Source: DATAAP01 sp041690495
GTDB taxonomy: Bacteria > Pseudomonadota > Alphaproteobacteria > CACIAM-22H2
NCBI GenBank assembly: GCA_041690495.1
Contig: JAWLHE010000005.1
Span: 124,001 to 188,000, forward strand
Reading direction: 5' to 3'
DNA length: 64,000 bases
Shown: piece after piece, positions 42,098-50,276 of the stretch
Numbering within the stretch: position 1 is the first letter of the stretch
How the letters are laid out: each line of letters opens with the position of its first letter
The notes under the pieces: model-generated
What the model was told of the DNA's origin: nothing
The model's database searches: none
Seen by the model: the letters and a program-made list of their open reading frames with translations, nothing else
Position numbers and translations under genes: made by a program

Positions 42098-43795
42098 TCA
42101 GCCCGGGCGCGGCGCCGGCTCCCCGGCTCCCTGGTAAGACTGCGCCTTGGCCTCGCGCAGGCGGCTCGCGCGCAGCTCGCCGGTCTGCTCCAGCAGCGGA
42201 TAGGCGACCGACGTCAGATGCGAGTTGATGCGCTTCAGGTCACGCAGAATATCGAGATGCAGCGAGCTTGTCTCAATGCTCTCGGTGCGGCCGCGGCGCA
42301 GCCGCTCGAGGTGGCGATCGGCTGCCTCGCGCTCGCGGTCGCGGAACTGCACCTTCTGCTCGAGCAGCTGGCGCGCCATGCGAATGTCGCCGCCAATGAA
42401 AACGGCGAGCGCCAGCTTAAGGTTGTCGAGCACCTGGGCGTAGAGCTCATGGATGTCCCGCGAGCCCTCTTCCGAGAAGCGCAGGCGGTTCTTGATCTTC
42501 TTGGTCGCGAGCTCGATCAGGTTCTTGTCGATGATGTCGCCGACATGCTCGAGATTGGTCGTGAAGGCGATGATCTCCATCGCCCGGCGACTCTCGTCCT
42601 CGCCCATGTTCTCCTGGCTGACCTGCGTCAGGTAAAGTTTGATCGCCTCGTGAAGCCTGTCGACGGTATCGTCATTCTTGCTGACGCTTGCGGCGAGATT
42701 GCGATCGTCCGTATCAAATACCTTGAGTGTGTCGCGCAGCATCCGCTCGAGCGTATCGCCCATACGCAGCGTCTCGCGCGCCGCTGCGGCGATCGCCAGC
42801 GGCGGCGTGCCGAGCGCGGTCGGATCGAGATAGCGCGGCGCGGCCGGATCCTCAGCCGCTATGCGGTCGGGCAGGACCGTCTGGACGAGCCTGGCCACCG
42901 CCCCGACCAGAGGCAGGAAGAGCGCAGCCAGCGCTACGTTGAAGGCGGTGTGGAAATTGGCGGCGGTGCGGCCCGGGTCTGGATCGAGCGCCGTCAGCTC
43001 CGGCAGGATCAGCCCGATGAACGGCAGCGCGACCAGGCAACCGACCAGACGGAAGCCGAGATTGCCGAGCGTCACCCGTCGCGCGCTCACCTCGCCGCGC
43101 CATGTCGCCAGGACCGGCGGAACCGCGCCGCCGAGATTGGCGCCGAGCACGAAGATCAGCGCCAGCGCCGGCGAGACCAGCCCAGCTCCCGCCAGCGAGA
43201 CGATCAGGAGAATGATTGCCACGCTCGAATGCGCGAGCCAGGTAAGCGCCGCCGCGACCAGGAGGGCCAGCAGCGGTTCGCCACCAAGCGCCTGTAGCAT
43301 CGTTTCCAGAGTCGAGGAACTGCGCAAGGGGGCTGTCGTATCGACGATCGAATGCAGGGCCAGCAGCATCAGGCCGAGCCCGATCGCAGAGCGGCCAAGA
43401 TCGCGGTGACGTGACGTCTTGCCTGCCATGAAGGCGACGACGCCAAGCAGGATGAGCACCGGCGACAGCCAATCCAGGCGGAATGACAGCGCCTGGACGA
43501 CCAGGGACGTCCCGACATCGGCACCCAGCATTACAGCAAGGGCGGGCGCCGTCGCCATCAGCCCGCGCTCGGCGAACGAGGCAGTTATGAGCGCGGTTGC
43601 CGTGCTGCTCTGAAGGATGCCCGTCACCCCCAGGCCCGCCCCGAAAGCGGCCATGCGGTTACGCAGCGCCTTGCCGATAACACGGCGAAGATCGCCGCCA
43701 TAAGCGCGCATGACGCCCGTGCGGACCATGCGCGAACCCCATAGCAGGAGCGCCACGCTACCGAGAATGTGGATCAGGACAGATGTCGCCGAAAT
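42098..43795 (-). CDS. Na/Pi-cotransporter family protein with PhoU-like C-terminus
   Basis: A two-part protein of about 565 residues. The first 300 residues contain duplicated PNaS helices with the QSST motif (GILQSSTATALITASFAE) and a second LAHSSVAIILLIVSLAG. The last 230 residues are PhoU-like helical bundles (AMEIIAFTTNLEHVGDIIDK). It moves phosphate with sodium or acts as an exporter like YjbB. The first helix (TSVLIHILGSVALLLWGSRM) needs an upstream start, but the only codons available are ATT at 43795, preceded by AGAAGG, or CTG. The nearest GTG (43756) would cut the helix. Confidence 0.85.
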   Translation of the reverse strand: MSATSVLIHILGSVALLLWGSRMVRTGVMRAYGGDLRRVIGKALRNRMAAFGAGLGVTGILQSSTATALITASFAERGLMATAPALAVMLGADVGTSLVVQALSFRLDWLSPVLILLGVVAFMAGKTSRHRDLGRSAIGLGLMLLALHSIVDTTAPLRSSSTLETMLQALGGEPLLALLVAAALTWLAHSSVAIILLIVSLAGAGLVSPALALIFVLGANLGGAVPPVLATWRGEVSARRVTLGNLGFRLVGCLVALPFIGLILPELTALDPDPGRTAANFHTAFNVALAALFLPLVGAVARLVQTVLPDRIAAEDPAAPRYLDPTALGTPPLAIAAAARETLRMGDTLERMLRDTLKVFDTDDRNLAASVSKNDDTVDRLHEAIKLYLTQVSQENMGEDESRRAMEIIAFTTNLEHVGDIIDKNLIELATKKIKNRLRFSEEGSRDIHELYAQVLDNLKLALAVFIGGDIRMARQLLEQKVQFRDREREAADRHLERLRRGRTESIETSSLHLDILRDLKRINSHLTSVAYPLLEQTGELRASRLREAKAQSYQGAGEPAPRPG

Positions 43796-43863
43796 CGCCG
43801 GACGCCTTCTCTAGACCGGTCCGCCGCTTTTCGTCCTTCTTCTGGCGAAACTGCGCAACCGAA

Positions 43864-43884
43864 ACGTCATAAAACCGTAACGTA
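43864..43884 (+). promoter_or_regulatory. PHO-box-like direct repeat
   Basis: ACGTCATAAAACCGTAACGT (43864-43883) matches the PhoB consensus CTGTCATAAATCTGTCACAT-type box at most positions, as two 11-base direct repeats. It lies about 70-90 bases upstream of the Na/Pi cotransporter, the expected target, but its orientation is opposite to that gene, so its function is uncertain. Confidence 0.4.
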
Positions 43885-43996
43885 AATAATGGACCTGGTT
43901 CCTTGAAGTGCAAGGGGAATCCATGCGTTGCGGTAATCCTTAAGCTGGAAGCGCTAACGATCGGTTCAGGTTCCAGGGGAAACGGATGGATGGCTC

Positions 43997-44040
43997 TTGA
44001 TCGCGCGCCCTTTGTTCTCTACATTTGAACACATGTTCAA
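43997..44040 (+). promoter_or_regulatory. arsR promoter and ArsR/SmtB operator
   Basis: TTGATC (43997-44002) and TACATT (44020-44025) are separated by 17 bases. TTGAACA-N2-TGTTCAA (44025-44040) is a perfect inverted repeat of the SmtB/CzrA operator type, centred on the predicted transcription start and on the arsR ATG (44033). Binding of the apo-repressor would block its own promoter. Confidence 0.75.
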
Positions 44041-44374
44041 TCGTCGTAGATCGACGAAGGCTGCTGCCCCGGCGGTCAACGAAGCCCAGGCGGCCCAACT
44101 CGCCGACCTCTTCCGGCTGCTCGGCGATTCGACGCGCCTGCGCATCGTGATCGCCTGCCTCGACAACCCGATCTCGGTCGGCGACATGGCGGCCAGACTA
44201 GACCTCAGCCTCTCGCTGGTCAGCCATCATCTGCGGCTCCTGCGCGCGGCGCGGATCGTGCGCGCCGAACGGCAGGGCAAGCAGGTGTTCTATTCGGCAG
44301 CCGACGATCACATCCGCGGCCTTGTCGTCGACATGATCGAGCACATCACCGAACCCGGCGCGGAGGAGCACTGA
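44033..44374 (+). CDS. ArsR/SmtB family metal-responsive repressor
   Basis: A 113-residue winged-helix protein. ADLFRLLGDSTRLRIVIACL and LDLSLSLVSHHLRLLRAARI (recognition helix) are the core ArsR pattern. Metal sites may involve the C-terminal DDHIRGLVVDMIEHITEPGA segment (Asp/His of helix alpha-5, as in SmtB/CzrA), pointing to zinc or cobalt rather than arsenite; no CxC pair is present. The start codon coincides with the predicted transcription start, so the message is probably leaderless. It overlaps the CDF gene by one base. Confidence 0.92.
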   Translation: MFNRRRSTKAAAPAVNEAQAAQLADLFRLLGDSTRLRIVIACLDNPISVGDMAARLDLSLSLVSHHLRLLRAARIVRAERQGKQVFYSAADDHIRGLVVDMIEHITEPGAEEH

Positions 44375-45054
44375 TGAGCGCGCATTGCTGCGGACCGGCG
44401 CCGACGGTCCGCGCGGACCCGATCTACCGTCGCGTGCTGTGGGTCGCCCTGGCGATCAACGCGGCCATGTTCATCGTCGAGGTCGCCATGGGATTCGCGG
44501 CCGGCTCGATGTCCCTCCAGGCCGATTCGCTCGACTTCCTTGGCGACGCCGCGAATTATGGAATCAGCCTCGCCGTGCTCGGAATGGCCCTGCACCACCG
44601 TGCCACAGCCGCGCTGGTCAAAGGGGTATCGATGGGCCTGTTCGGCCTGTGGGTCATCGGAATCACGCTGTGGAGCATGATCTCGCTCGAGACGCCGACT
44701 GCCTCCATCATGGGCGGTATCGGCGTGCTGGCGCTTGCCGCGAACATAGGCGTCGCCGTCATGCTCTATCGCCACCGCAACGGCGACAGCAACCGCCGGT
44801 CGGTCTGGCTGTGCAGTCGCAATGACGCGATCGGCAACGTCGCCGTCGTGGTGGCCGCCAGCGGCGTCTTCGCAACCGGGACGGCGTGGCCCGATCTGCT
44901 CGTCGCCGCGATCATGGCCGCGCTCGCGCTGGCGGCGTCCGTGACCGTGGTCCGCCAGGCACTCGTGGAGCGGCGTAGCGCGCCGGGCTTACACGGCCCT
45001 CACGATCACCCGGCTGACGAGGCCGAGGCGCTGCGGACGATCTCGCGGAGCTGA
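44374..45054 (+). CDS. CDF-family divalent cation exporter
   Basis: A 226-residue cation diffusion facilitator. The transmembrane metal site uses ADSLDFLGDA in helix 2 and SRNDAIGNVAVV in helix 5. An N-terminal HCCGP and the terminal LHGPHDHP are extra His/Cys-rich ends. It lacks the long cytoplasmic domain of YiiP, as in the DmeF-like short group. It should pump Zn, Co or Cd outwards under the control of the coupled ArsR protein. Its end overlaps the convergent CoA-ligase gene by 49 bases. Confidence 0.88.
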   Translation: MSAHCCGPAPTVRADPIYRRVLWVALAINAAMFIVEVAMGFAAGSMSLQADSLDFLGDAANYGISLAVLGMALHHRATAALVKGVSMGLFGLWVIGITLWSMISLETPTASIMGGIGVLALAANIGVAVMLYRHRNGDSNRRSVWLCSRNDAIGNVAVVVAASGVFATGTAWPDLLVAAIMAALALAASVTVVRQALVERRSAPGLHGPHDHPADEAEALRTISRS

Positions 45055-46535
45055 TAGCGAAGCACTTTGCCCATGACGTTGCGCGGCAGGCTGTCAACGA
45101 ACAGCACGTCGTGCGGGTGCTTGAACCGGGCGAGCCGGCCCGCGAACAGCGCCTTGACACTCTCAGCTTCGAGTCTGGCTCCGTCTCTGGCGACGATCAC
45201 CGCGACCGGCACCTCGCCCCATTTCGGGTCGGGCCGCGCGACCACGGCGGCATCGGTGATGTCACTGCACTCGGCCAGCACCGCCTCGAGTTCGGCCGGA
45301 TAGATGTTCTCCCCACCGGAGATGATCAGGTCCTTCTTGCGCTCGTCGATCCAGAAGAAACCGTCCTGATCGCGGTGGCCGACATCGCCGGTGTGGAACC
45401 AGCCCTCGACGAGCGCTGCGGCGCTCGACTCGGCGTCGCGCCAATAACCGGTCATGACGTTGGGACCGCGCACCAGAATCTCGCCCTGACGACCGTCGGC
45501 GACGTCGCGTCCCCGGTCGTCGACGATCCGCACTTCGCAATGCAGCGCAGCGGTCCCTGTCGATCCCTCCTTGCGAATCGCGTCCTCGCGTCGCAGCACG
45601 ATCGCAACCGGCGCCGTTTCGGTCGAGCCGTAGACCTGGCACACCGGAACGCCACGCCGATGAAAGGCGCGGATCAGGTCGAGCGGAATGATCGAGGAGC
45701 CGGCACCGGCGATTCGTAGACACGATATGTCGGACTTGGCCCAGTCGGGATGCTCCATCATCGCCTTCATCACCGCCGGCACGAGCAAGGTGACGCTTGG
45801 CCGTTGGCGTGCGATCGCGGCAAGCGCCCCGCCGGGATGGAAGCGCGCCTGCAGGAACACGGTGGCCCCGGCGTGGAGCGCCGGCAGGGTCTGGATATTG
45901 AGACCGCCGACATGGAACATCGGCAGGAAGGTCAGCACGCGGTCGGTGCTGACGAGATCGTGCGCCGCGATGCTGTTCACCGCGTTCCACTGCAGCGCGC
46001 TCTGCGTGAGGACGGCGCCCTTCGGACGACCCGTCGTGCCCGAGGTGTAGACGATCAGCGCCGGATCCTCGAGCGTGCCGGTATCCGGCGCTTTTCCGCC
46101 GTCCGCCGCGACAAGGTCGGCGTAATTCGTCCAGTCCGGTCCGGAAAAGCCGAATCCGACCAGCTTCGTGCCGGACAGCGCCCCGCGCACGCCATCGACA
46201 GCGGCCCGGAACTCGGGATCGCAGAACAGCGCCGAGGCGTCCGCATTCTTCAGGATGTAGAGATGCTCGGGAGGCGCGAGCCGCCAGTTGAGCGGCACCA
46301 GGATCGCACCGATCCGCGCGCTGGCGAAAACCAGCGCCAGGAACTCCGGCCGGTTATAGGCAAGGATGGCGATCCGATCCCCTCGCCCGATCGCGAGCGT
46401 GTGCGACAGCGCGCTCGCGAGACGGTCGATCTCTCTCGCCAGATCCGCATACGAGATGTCGCGCCCCTCGAAGCTGATGGCGGTCTTGGTCGGAGCGTAT
46501 GCCGCGTGGCGCTCGATCCAGCGCGAGATGTTCAT
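45006..46535 (-). CDS. Acyl-CoA synthetase (AMP-binding enzyme)
   Basis: A 509-residue ANL-family ligase. Motifs: IVYTSGTTGRPKGAVLTQSA (P-loop), YGSTETAPVAIV, GWFHTGDVGHRDQDGFFWID and the C-terminal catalytic lysine in LPRNVMGKVLRYQLRE. It activates a carboxylic acid to its CoA thioester through an acyl-AMP. It is last in the operon NicX-like / hydrolase / acyl-CoA dehydrogenase / ligase. A carboxylate made by ring opening is a reasonable but unproven substrate. Confidence 0.92.
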   Translation of the reverse strand: MNISRWIERHAAYAPTKTAISFEGRDISYADLAREIDRLASALSHTLAIGRGDRIAILAYNRPEFLALVFASARIGAILVPLNWRLAPPEHLYILKNADASALFCDPEFRAAVDGVRGALSGTKLVGFGFSGPDWTNYADLVAADGGKAPDTGTLEDPALIVYTSGTTGRPKGAVLTQSALQWNAVNSIAAHDLVSTDRVLTFLPMFHVGGLNIQTLPALHAGATVFLQARFHPGGALAAIARQRPSVTLLVPAVMKAMMEHPDWAKSDISCLRIAGAGSSIIPLDLIRAFHRRGVPVCQVYGSTETAPVAIVLRREDAIRKEGSTGTAALHCEVRIVDDRGRDVADGRQGEILVRGPNVMTGYWRDAESSAAALVEGWFHTGDVGHRDQDGFFWIDERKKDLIISGGENIYPAELEAVLAECSDITDAAVVARPDPKWGEVPVAVIVARDGARLEAESVKALFAGRLARFKHPHDVLFVDSLPRNVMGKVLRYQLREIVRSASASSAG

Positions 46536-46554
46536 GGCCGGGACGCCGCCTCGC

Positions 46555-47787
46555 TCAATCGTCGCTCTCACCCGGCTCGTACAGGGTCTCGCGGCCCAGG
46601 CGGTCGAGGCAAAGCTCGGCGGTCCATGGCAACATCAGCGAGCCGCAACGGCTGTCGCGGTACATGCGCTCGAGCGGCAACGATCTCAGCATCGACTGGC
46701 CGCCACAGGTGCGAATCGCGAGCCGGCAGATATCGTTGGCATTCTCCATAATTGTGTACTGCGTCGCATAGCAGCGTAACCGCTCCTCTTTCGACGGGTT
46801 CACTTTCGCCTCGGCGATGGTGCGCTCGAACAGCGCGCGGGTCTGCTGCAGCTTGACGTACATCTCCGCGACCGCAATCTGCTTGGTCGGGTACATGCGG
46901 CGCTTGACCGGCGGCTGCCCGGGAACCTCGCCGCGCAGATACTGGACTGTGAAGTCGTAAGCTGCTTGGCCGATTCCGACATAGGTCGGAGACAGGGTCA
47001 TGAACATGTGCGGCCACGACATCGCCGCCTTGAAGTAGAGCCCGCGCGGCATGAGCTGCGCATTGTCGGGCACGAACACGTCCTTCATCACCAGCGTACG
47101 CGATACCGTGCCGCGCATGCCGAGCGGATCCCAGTCGCCGACGATGGTCAGGCCCTGCGCATCCTTCGGCACGGCAATATAGAGCGTGTCGCGCATGCTG
47201 CGCTCCGGCTTGTCCTCCGTGCACAGCACGCCGTAGTAGTCCGCGGCACCCGAGAGCGACGCGAAGATTTTCTTGCCATTGATGAGCCAGCCCCCGTCGA
47301 CCTTTGCGGCGACGGTGCCGAACGGCGCCTTGCCCGCGGCGGCGGCGCTCCCTTCCGAAAACGGCTGCGCATAGATGGCGCCGTCCTCGACGACGCGCCG
47401 GAAATGCTCCTTGCGCAGGGTTTCGAGCTCGGCCCGCTCGGCCGCGTTCATTTCGAGATCGTCGGCCAGCGGCCCCGTCCACAGCGCCGAGCAGGCATGC
47501 ATGTTGAAGGTCAGCGCCGTGGCGCCGCACCAACGGCCGATCTCGGCCGAGACGAGGCAATAGGTTTCGAAATCCGCACCCAGCCCGCCATACGCCTCGG
47601 GCACGCACAGCCGCAGAAGGCCGGACTTTCGCATGTCATCGTAGTTCTCGAATGGAAAGCTTGCCTCGCGATCGTATCTGGCCGCGCGCGGCTCGAATTT
47701 CTCCCGCCCCAGCCGGTTGGCGAGCGCGATCAGTTCCTTCTGCTTGGCCCTGCGGCCGGTGACGGTGCGAAGTGCCGTGGCCATCAT
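46555..47787 (-). CDS. Acyl-CoA dehydrogenase family protein
   Basis: A 410-residue FAD-dependent enzyme. The N-terminal helical domain (LLRLCVPEAYGGLGADFETY), the middle beta domain (QPFSEGSAAAAGKAPFGTVA, WLINGKKIFASLSGA) and the C-terminal four-helix domain with RTCGGQSMLRSLPLERMYRD are all recognisable. Some relatives are flavin monooxygenases (HpaC/DszC or nitroalkane type), so dehydrogenation is not certain. Its start overlaps the hydrolase stop by four bases. Confidence 0.9.
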   Translation of the reverse strand: MMATALRTVTGRRAKQKELIALANRLGREKFEPRAARYDREASFPFENYDDMRKSGLLRLCVPEAYGGLGADFETYCLVSAEIGRWCGATALTFNMHACSALWTGPLADDLEMNAAERAELETLRKEHFRRVVEDGAIYAQPFSEGSAAAAGKAPFGTVAAKVDGGWLINGKKIFASLSGAADYYGVLCTEDKPERSMRDTLYIAVPKDAQGLTIVGDWDPLGMRGTVSRTLVMKDVFVPDNAQLMPRGLYFKAAMSWPHMFMTLSPTYVGIGQAAYDFTVQYLRGEVPGQPPVKRRMYPTKQIAVAEMYVKLQQTRALFERTIAEAKVNPSKEERLRCYATQYTIMENANDICRLAIRTCGGQSMLRSLPLERMYRDSRCGSLMLPWTAELCLDRLGRETLYEPGESDD

Positions 47788-48569
47788 GATCCTCCCGTGT
47801 GCGCGGCCAGAAAGGCGCCGAGCGCTTCGTTGAACAGGACCGGCTGCTCGAGATTGGCGAGATGCCCGGCCTTGGCGATGGTGACGAACCGGGCGCCTGC
47901 GATCCGCCCGGCCATCTTCTCCATCATCGCCGCCGGGGCGACAGTATCGACTTCGCCGGCGATCACGTATGTCGGCACGGCGATACGCGCCAGCGCATCC
48001 CGGCGATCGAATCCGATGATCATCCGTACGGCCTGCTTGTAGCTCTCCACCGGGACATTCGCGGTGCAGGACACCGCGATATCGACGCCGCGCGGGTCGG
48101 GATCACGTCCGACGATGCGCTTGATGTTGGCGCGTGCCAGCTCTGCCATCGTCGCGCCGCGGTCGAGCGCGCCGATGCGGTCGTCGAGGAACTTCTGCTG
48201 CCAATCCTTGTCGGACCGGCCGAATGCCGGACTGGTCGCGACCAGCGCCAGGCTCGAGAGCCGATCCGGGTAGGTGGCGGCAAACTCCTGCGCGATCATG
48301 CCGCCCAGGCTCTGGCCGACCAGATGAACCTTCGGCAACTTCCATGCGTCGAGCAACGCCGCCAGCGCGCGTGCAAGCTCGGGGAACGTCATGCTTCCCG
48401 GCGACGGCGAGGCGCCGTAGCCCGGCATGTCCCAGGCGAAAACACGATAGCTGTCGGCGAAGTGCAGGAGCTGCGGCCGCCATGCCGAATGATCGCCGCC
48501 CACGCCATGCAGAAACATGAGCGGCGGGCCGGACGTGCCTCTCGTGTACACGGCAGCCAGGTCGGTCAT
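47784..48569 (-). CDS. Alpha/beta hydrolase, NicD-like by context
   Basis: A 261-residue hydrolase. The oxyanion region is FLHGVGGDHSAW, the nucleophile Ser87 lies in VHLVGQSLGGM, the Asp in AGEVDTVAP and the His in KAGHLANLEQ. In nicotinate-degrading pseudomonads the enzyme paired with NicX is the alpha/beta hydrolase NicD, which deformylates N-formylmaleamate; this gene occupies the same place, overlapping the NicX-like gene by four bases. Sequence alone would equally fit the 3-oxoadipate enol-lactonase group. Confidence 0.85.
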   Translation of the reverse strand: MTDLAAVYTRGTSGPPLMFLHGVGGDHSAWRPQLLHFADSYRVFAWDMPGYGASPSPGSMTFPELARALAALLDAWKLPKVHLVGQSLGGMIAQEFAATYPDRLSSLALVATSPAFGRSDKDWQQKFLDDRIGALDRGATMAELARANIKRIVGRDPDPRGVDIAVSCTANVPVESYKQAVRMIIGFDRRDALARIAVPTYVIAGEVDTVAPAAMMEKMAGRIAGARFVTIAKAGHLANLEQPVLFNEALGAFLAAHTGGS

Positions 48570-49612
48570 GCCAGCTCACCCTGCAGCACGCCGCGCTCGA
48601 CCACAATCCGGTTGTCGAGACGGATCGTGCAGTTGCGCAGCGGCAGGTCGAAATGGCCAAGCGTGTTCCGCCCGGCGGTTTCGTTGGCGCCGGTCGAGTA
48701 GAGGAAATTCCCGGCAAACGCGCGCAGCTCGGTGCCATTGAAATCGCGTTTGTCGTACATCGCCATCGCGTCCCAGCGCGCGCGGGGGTTCATGCCCCAG
48801 CCGAGATGCGAGACCGCATAGGCGTTGCGGTCGCCCCAGGCGCCGAAATAGCTGCGCGTCAGTTCGGCGTCGAGTCCGTCGCCGCCGATGTCGATGACGT
48901 AGTCCTTCTCGATCCGGAGCCGCACCGGCGATTCAAGATAGCGCTTGAAGGTCAGGTTGACGTCGCCTGCCGCCATGACGAGCGTGCCGTCGACAGACCC
49001 GGCGCGCGGAAAGCACAGGCACAACCCGCCGGGCCAGTGCGACACCGTGCCGGGGCGGTCGCACCAGCCCCACCCGCCTCCGGGCCGCGCGCCTTCGAGA
49101 TCGATGCGCAGGTCGGAGCCAGCATCGGACGTCACCTGCATCGTCTTCGCCGATTTCAGGAGCTTGATGCCGGCCCTGACCTTGCCCTCCAGTGCCGGAT
49201 CGGGGACGAGCCGCTCGAGCGCGTCGGGATGCTCGTTGCTTACCATCAGCAGCCGTGCCCCGCCCTTGAGGATCGCCGGCAGCTCGGGCGCATGCAGCAT
49301 CCCCTCGACCGTGATATCGACGACCATCCCGGCGGCGGCAAGGCCGGCCACAACCGGCGCGAGGTTCTGGACGGCGTTGGATGCGCCGGTCGAGCGGACC
49401 GGCACGGGGGCTGTCTGCTTCGGCGTCGGCAGCACGATATGGAACGGGCGGGCACCCAGCCGCGACAGCGCCAGCTCCGCGAGATGAACGTTCACCGCAC
49501 GCGACTGGGATTCGGAGAGGATCGCGACGGCCTCTCCCTCATGCACCTTGCACAGCCGAAACACCGCCGCGAAGGCGTCGATCCACTTGGCTTCTATGCG
49601 TTCCGCCAGCAT
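48566..49612 (-). CDS. NicX-like 2,5-dihydroxypyridine 5,6-dioxygenase family protein
   Basis: A 348-residue protein of the M29-like fold that includes NicX. NicX hallmark regions are present: VSHWPGGLCLCFP, VSHLGWGMNPRARWDAMAMY and LGHFDLPLRNC. His269, His320 and Asp322 occupy the positions of the NicX iron ligands. NicX opens 2,5-dihydroxypyridine to N-formylmaleamate. Relatives annotated as leucyl aminopeptidase share the fold, so substrate needs testing. First gene of a four-gene operon divergent from a MarR regulator. Confidence 0.82.
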   Translation of the reverse strand: MLAERIEAKWIDAFAAVFRLCKVHEGEAVAILSESQSRAVNVHLAELALSRLGARPFHIVLPTPKQTAPVPVRSTGASNAVQNLAPVVAGLAAAGMVVDITVEGMLHAPELPAILKGGARLLMVSNEHPDALERLVPDPALEGKVRAGIKLLKSAKTMQVTSDAGSDLRIDLEGARPGGGWGWCDRPGTVSHWPGGLCLCFPRAGSVDGTLVMAAGDVNLTFKRYLESPVRLRIEKDYVIDIGGDGLDAELTRSYFGAWGDRNAYAVSHLGWGMNPRARWDAMAMYDKRDFNGTELRAFAGNFLYSTGANETAGRNTLGHFDLPLRNCTIRLDNRIVVERGVLQGELA

Positions 49613-49686
49613 CGCGTGCTCCCTGCCCTGTTCCGGGTCCCGCGTTCTGTACCAGACGATTGGGCCGAGTTTACCGCAACCGAGAT

Positions 49687-49717
49687 ATATGAAAAGTCAT
49701 TTAATGAATATTCATAT
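49687..49717. promoter_or_regulatory. Inverted repeats in the marR/nicX-like divergent gap
   Basis: ATATGAA (49687-49693) and TTCATAT (49711-49717) are perfect arms spaced by 17 bases, and ATGAATATTCAT (49704-49715) is a nested 12-base palindrome. The AT-rich block stands out from GC-rich surroundings and is centred between the two divergent starts, where a MarR dimer would control both. Confidence 0.6.
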
Positions 49718-49751
49718 TCCGCCCGACTTTGCGCTCGTCTAGACTCCGTGC

Positions 49752-50276
49752 ATGGAAAGATCCAGGAGCCCCGCTCCGCATCGTCGCCCCTGCGCCAGTC
49801 CGTCACACGACGGCCCGAGCGCCCCGCCTGCGACGGGTGGGCGCTTCATCGATAGCTATCTTGCGTACCTTCTGGCACGAGCCAGTCATCAGGTCAGCCA
49901 GGAATTCCACCGCGAGCTGAAGCCGTACGGACTCACCGTGATCGAATGGCGGGTGCTCGCGACGCTCGAGGGCAGCGACGGCTGCTCGCTCGGCGAGGTC
50001 GCGGAAGCGGTCCTGTTCAAGCAGCCGACCATCACCAAGCTGATCGACCGCATGGAGCGCGATGGGCTAGTCAAGCGGCTGCCGAGTACCGGCGACCGCC
50101 GCCGTATCCGCATCATCATGACCGATCGCGGCCACAAGCTCGTCGGCGAGCTGCTCGCCAAGGCCAAGCGCCATGAGGCCGCATGTCTCGGCTCCTATGC
50201 GCCCGCCGAAATCGAGAACCTGAAACGAATCCTGCGCGACCTCCTGCGCCGCAGCGCGCCCTCCGGCCGGCTGTGA
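49752..50276 (+). CDS. MarR family transcriptional regulator
   Basis: A 174-residue winged-helix protein with an unusual Pro/Ser-rich first 30 residues. The DNA-binding core is LTVIEWRVLATLEGSDGCSL, then VLFKQPTITKLIDRMERDGL and the wing DRRRIRIIMTDRG. It is divergent from the NicX-like operon, as NicR is near nic genes and PicR near pic genes, and is probably its repressor with a ring-acid effector. A TAGACT at 49740-49745 suggests a leaderless message, though no good -35 is seen. Confidence 0.9.
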   Translation: MERSRSPAPHRRPCASPSHDGPSAPPATGGRFIDSYLAYLLARASHQVSQEFHRELKPYGLTVIEWRVLATLEGSDGCSLGEVAEAVLFKQPTITKLIDRMERDGLVKRLPSTGDRRRIRIIMTDRGHKLVGELLAKAKRHEAACLGSYAPAEIENLKRILRDLLRRSAPSGRL

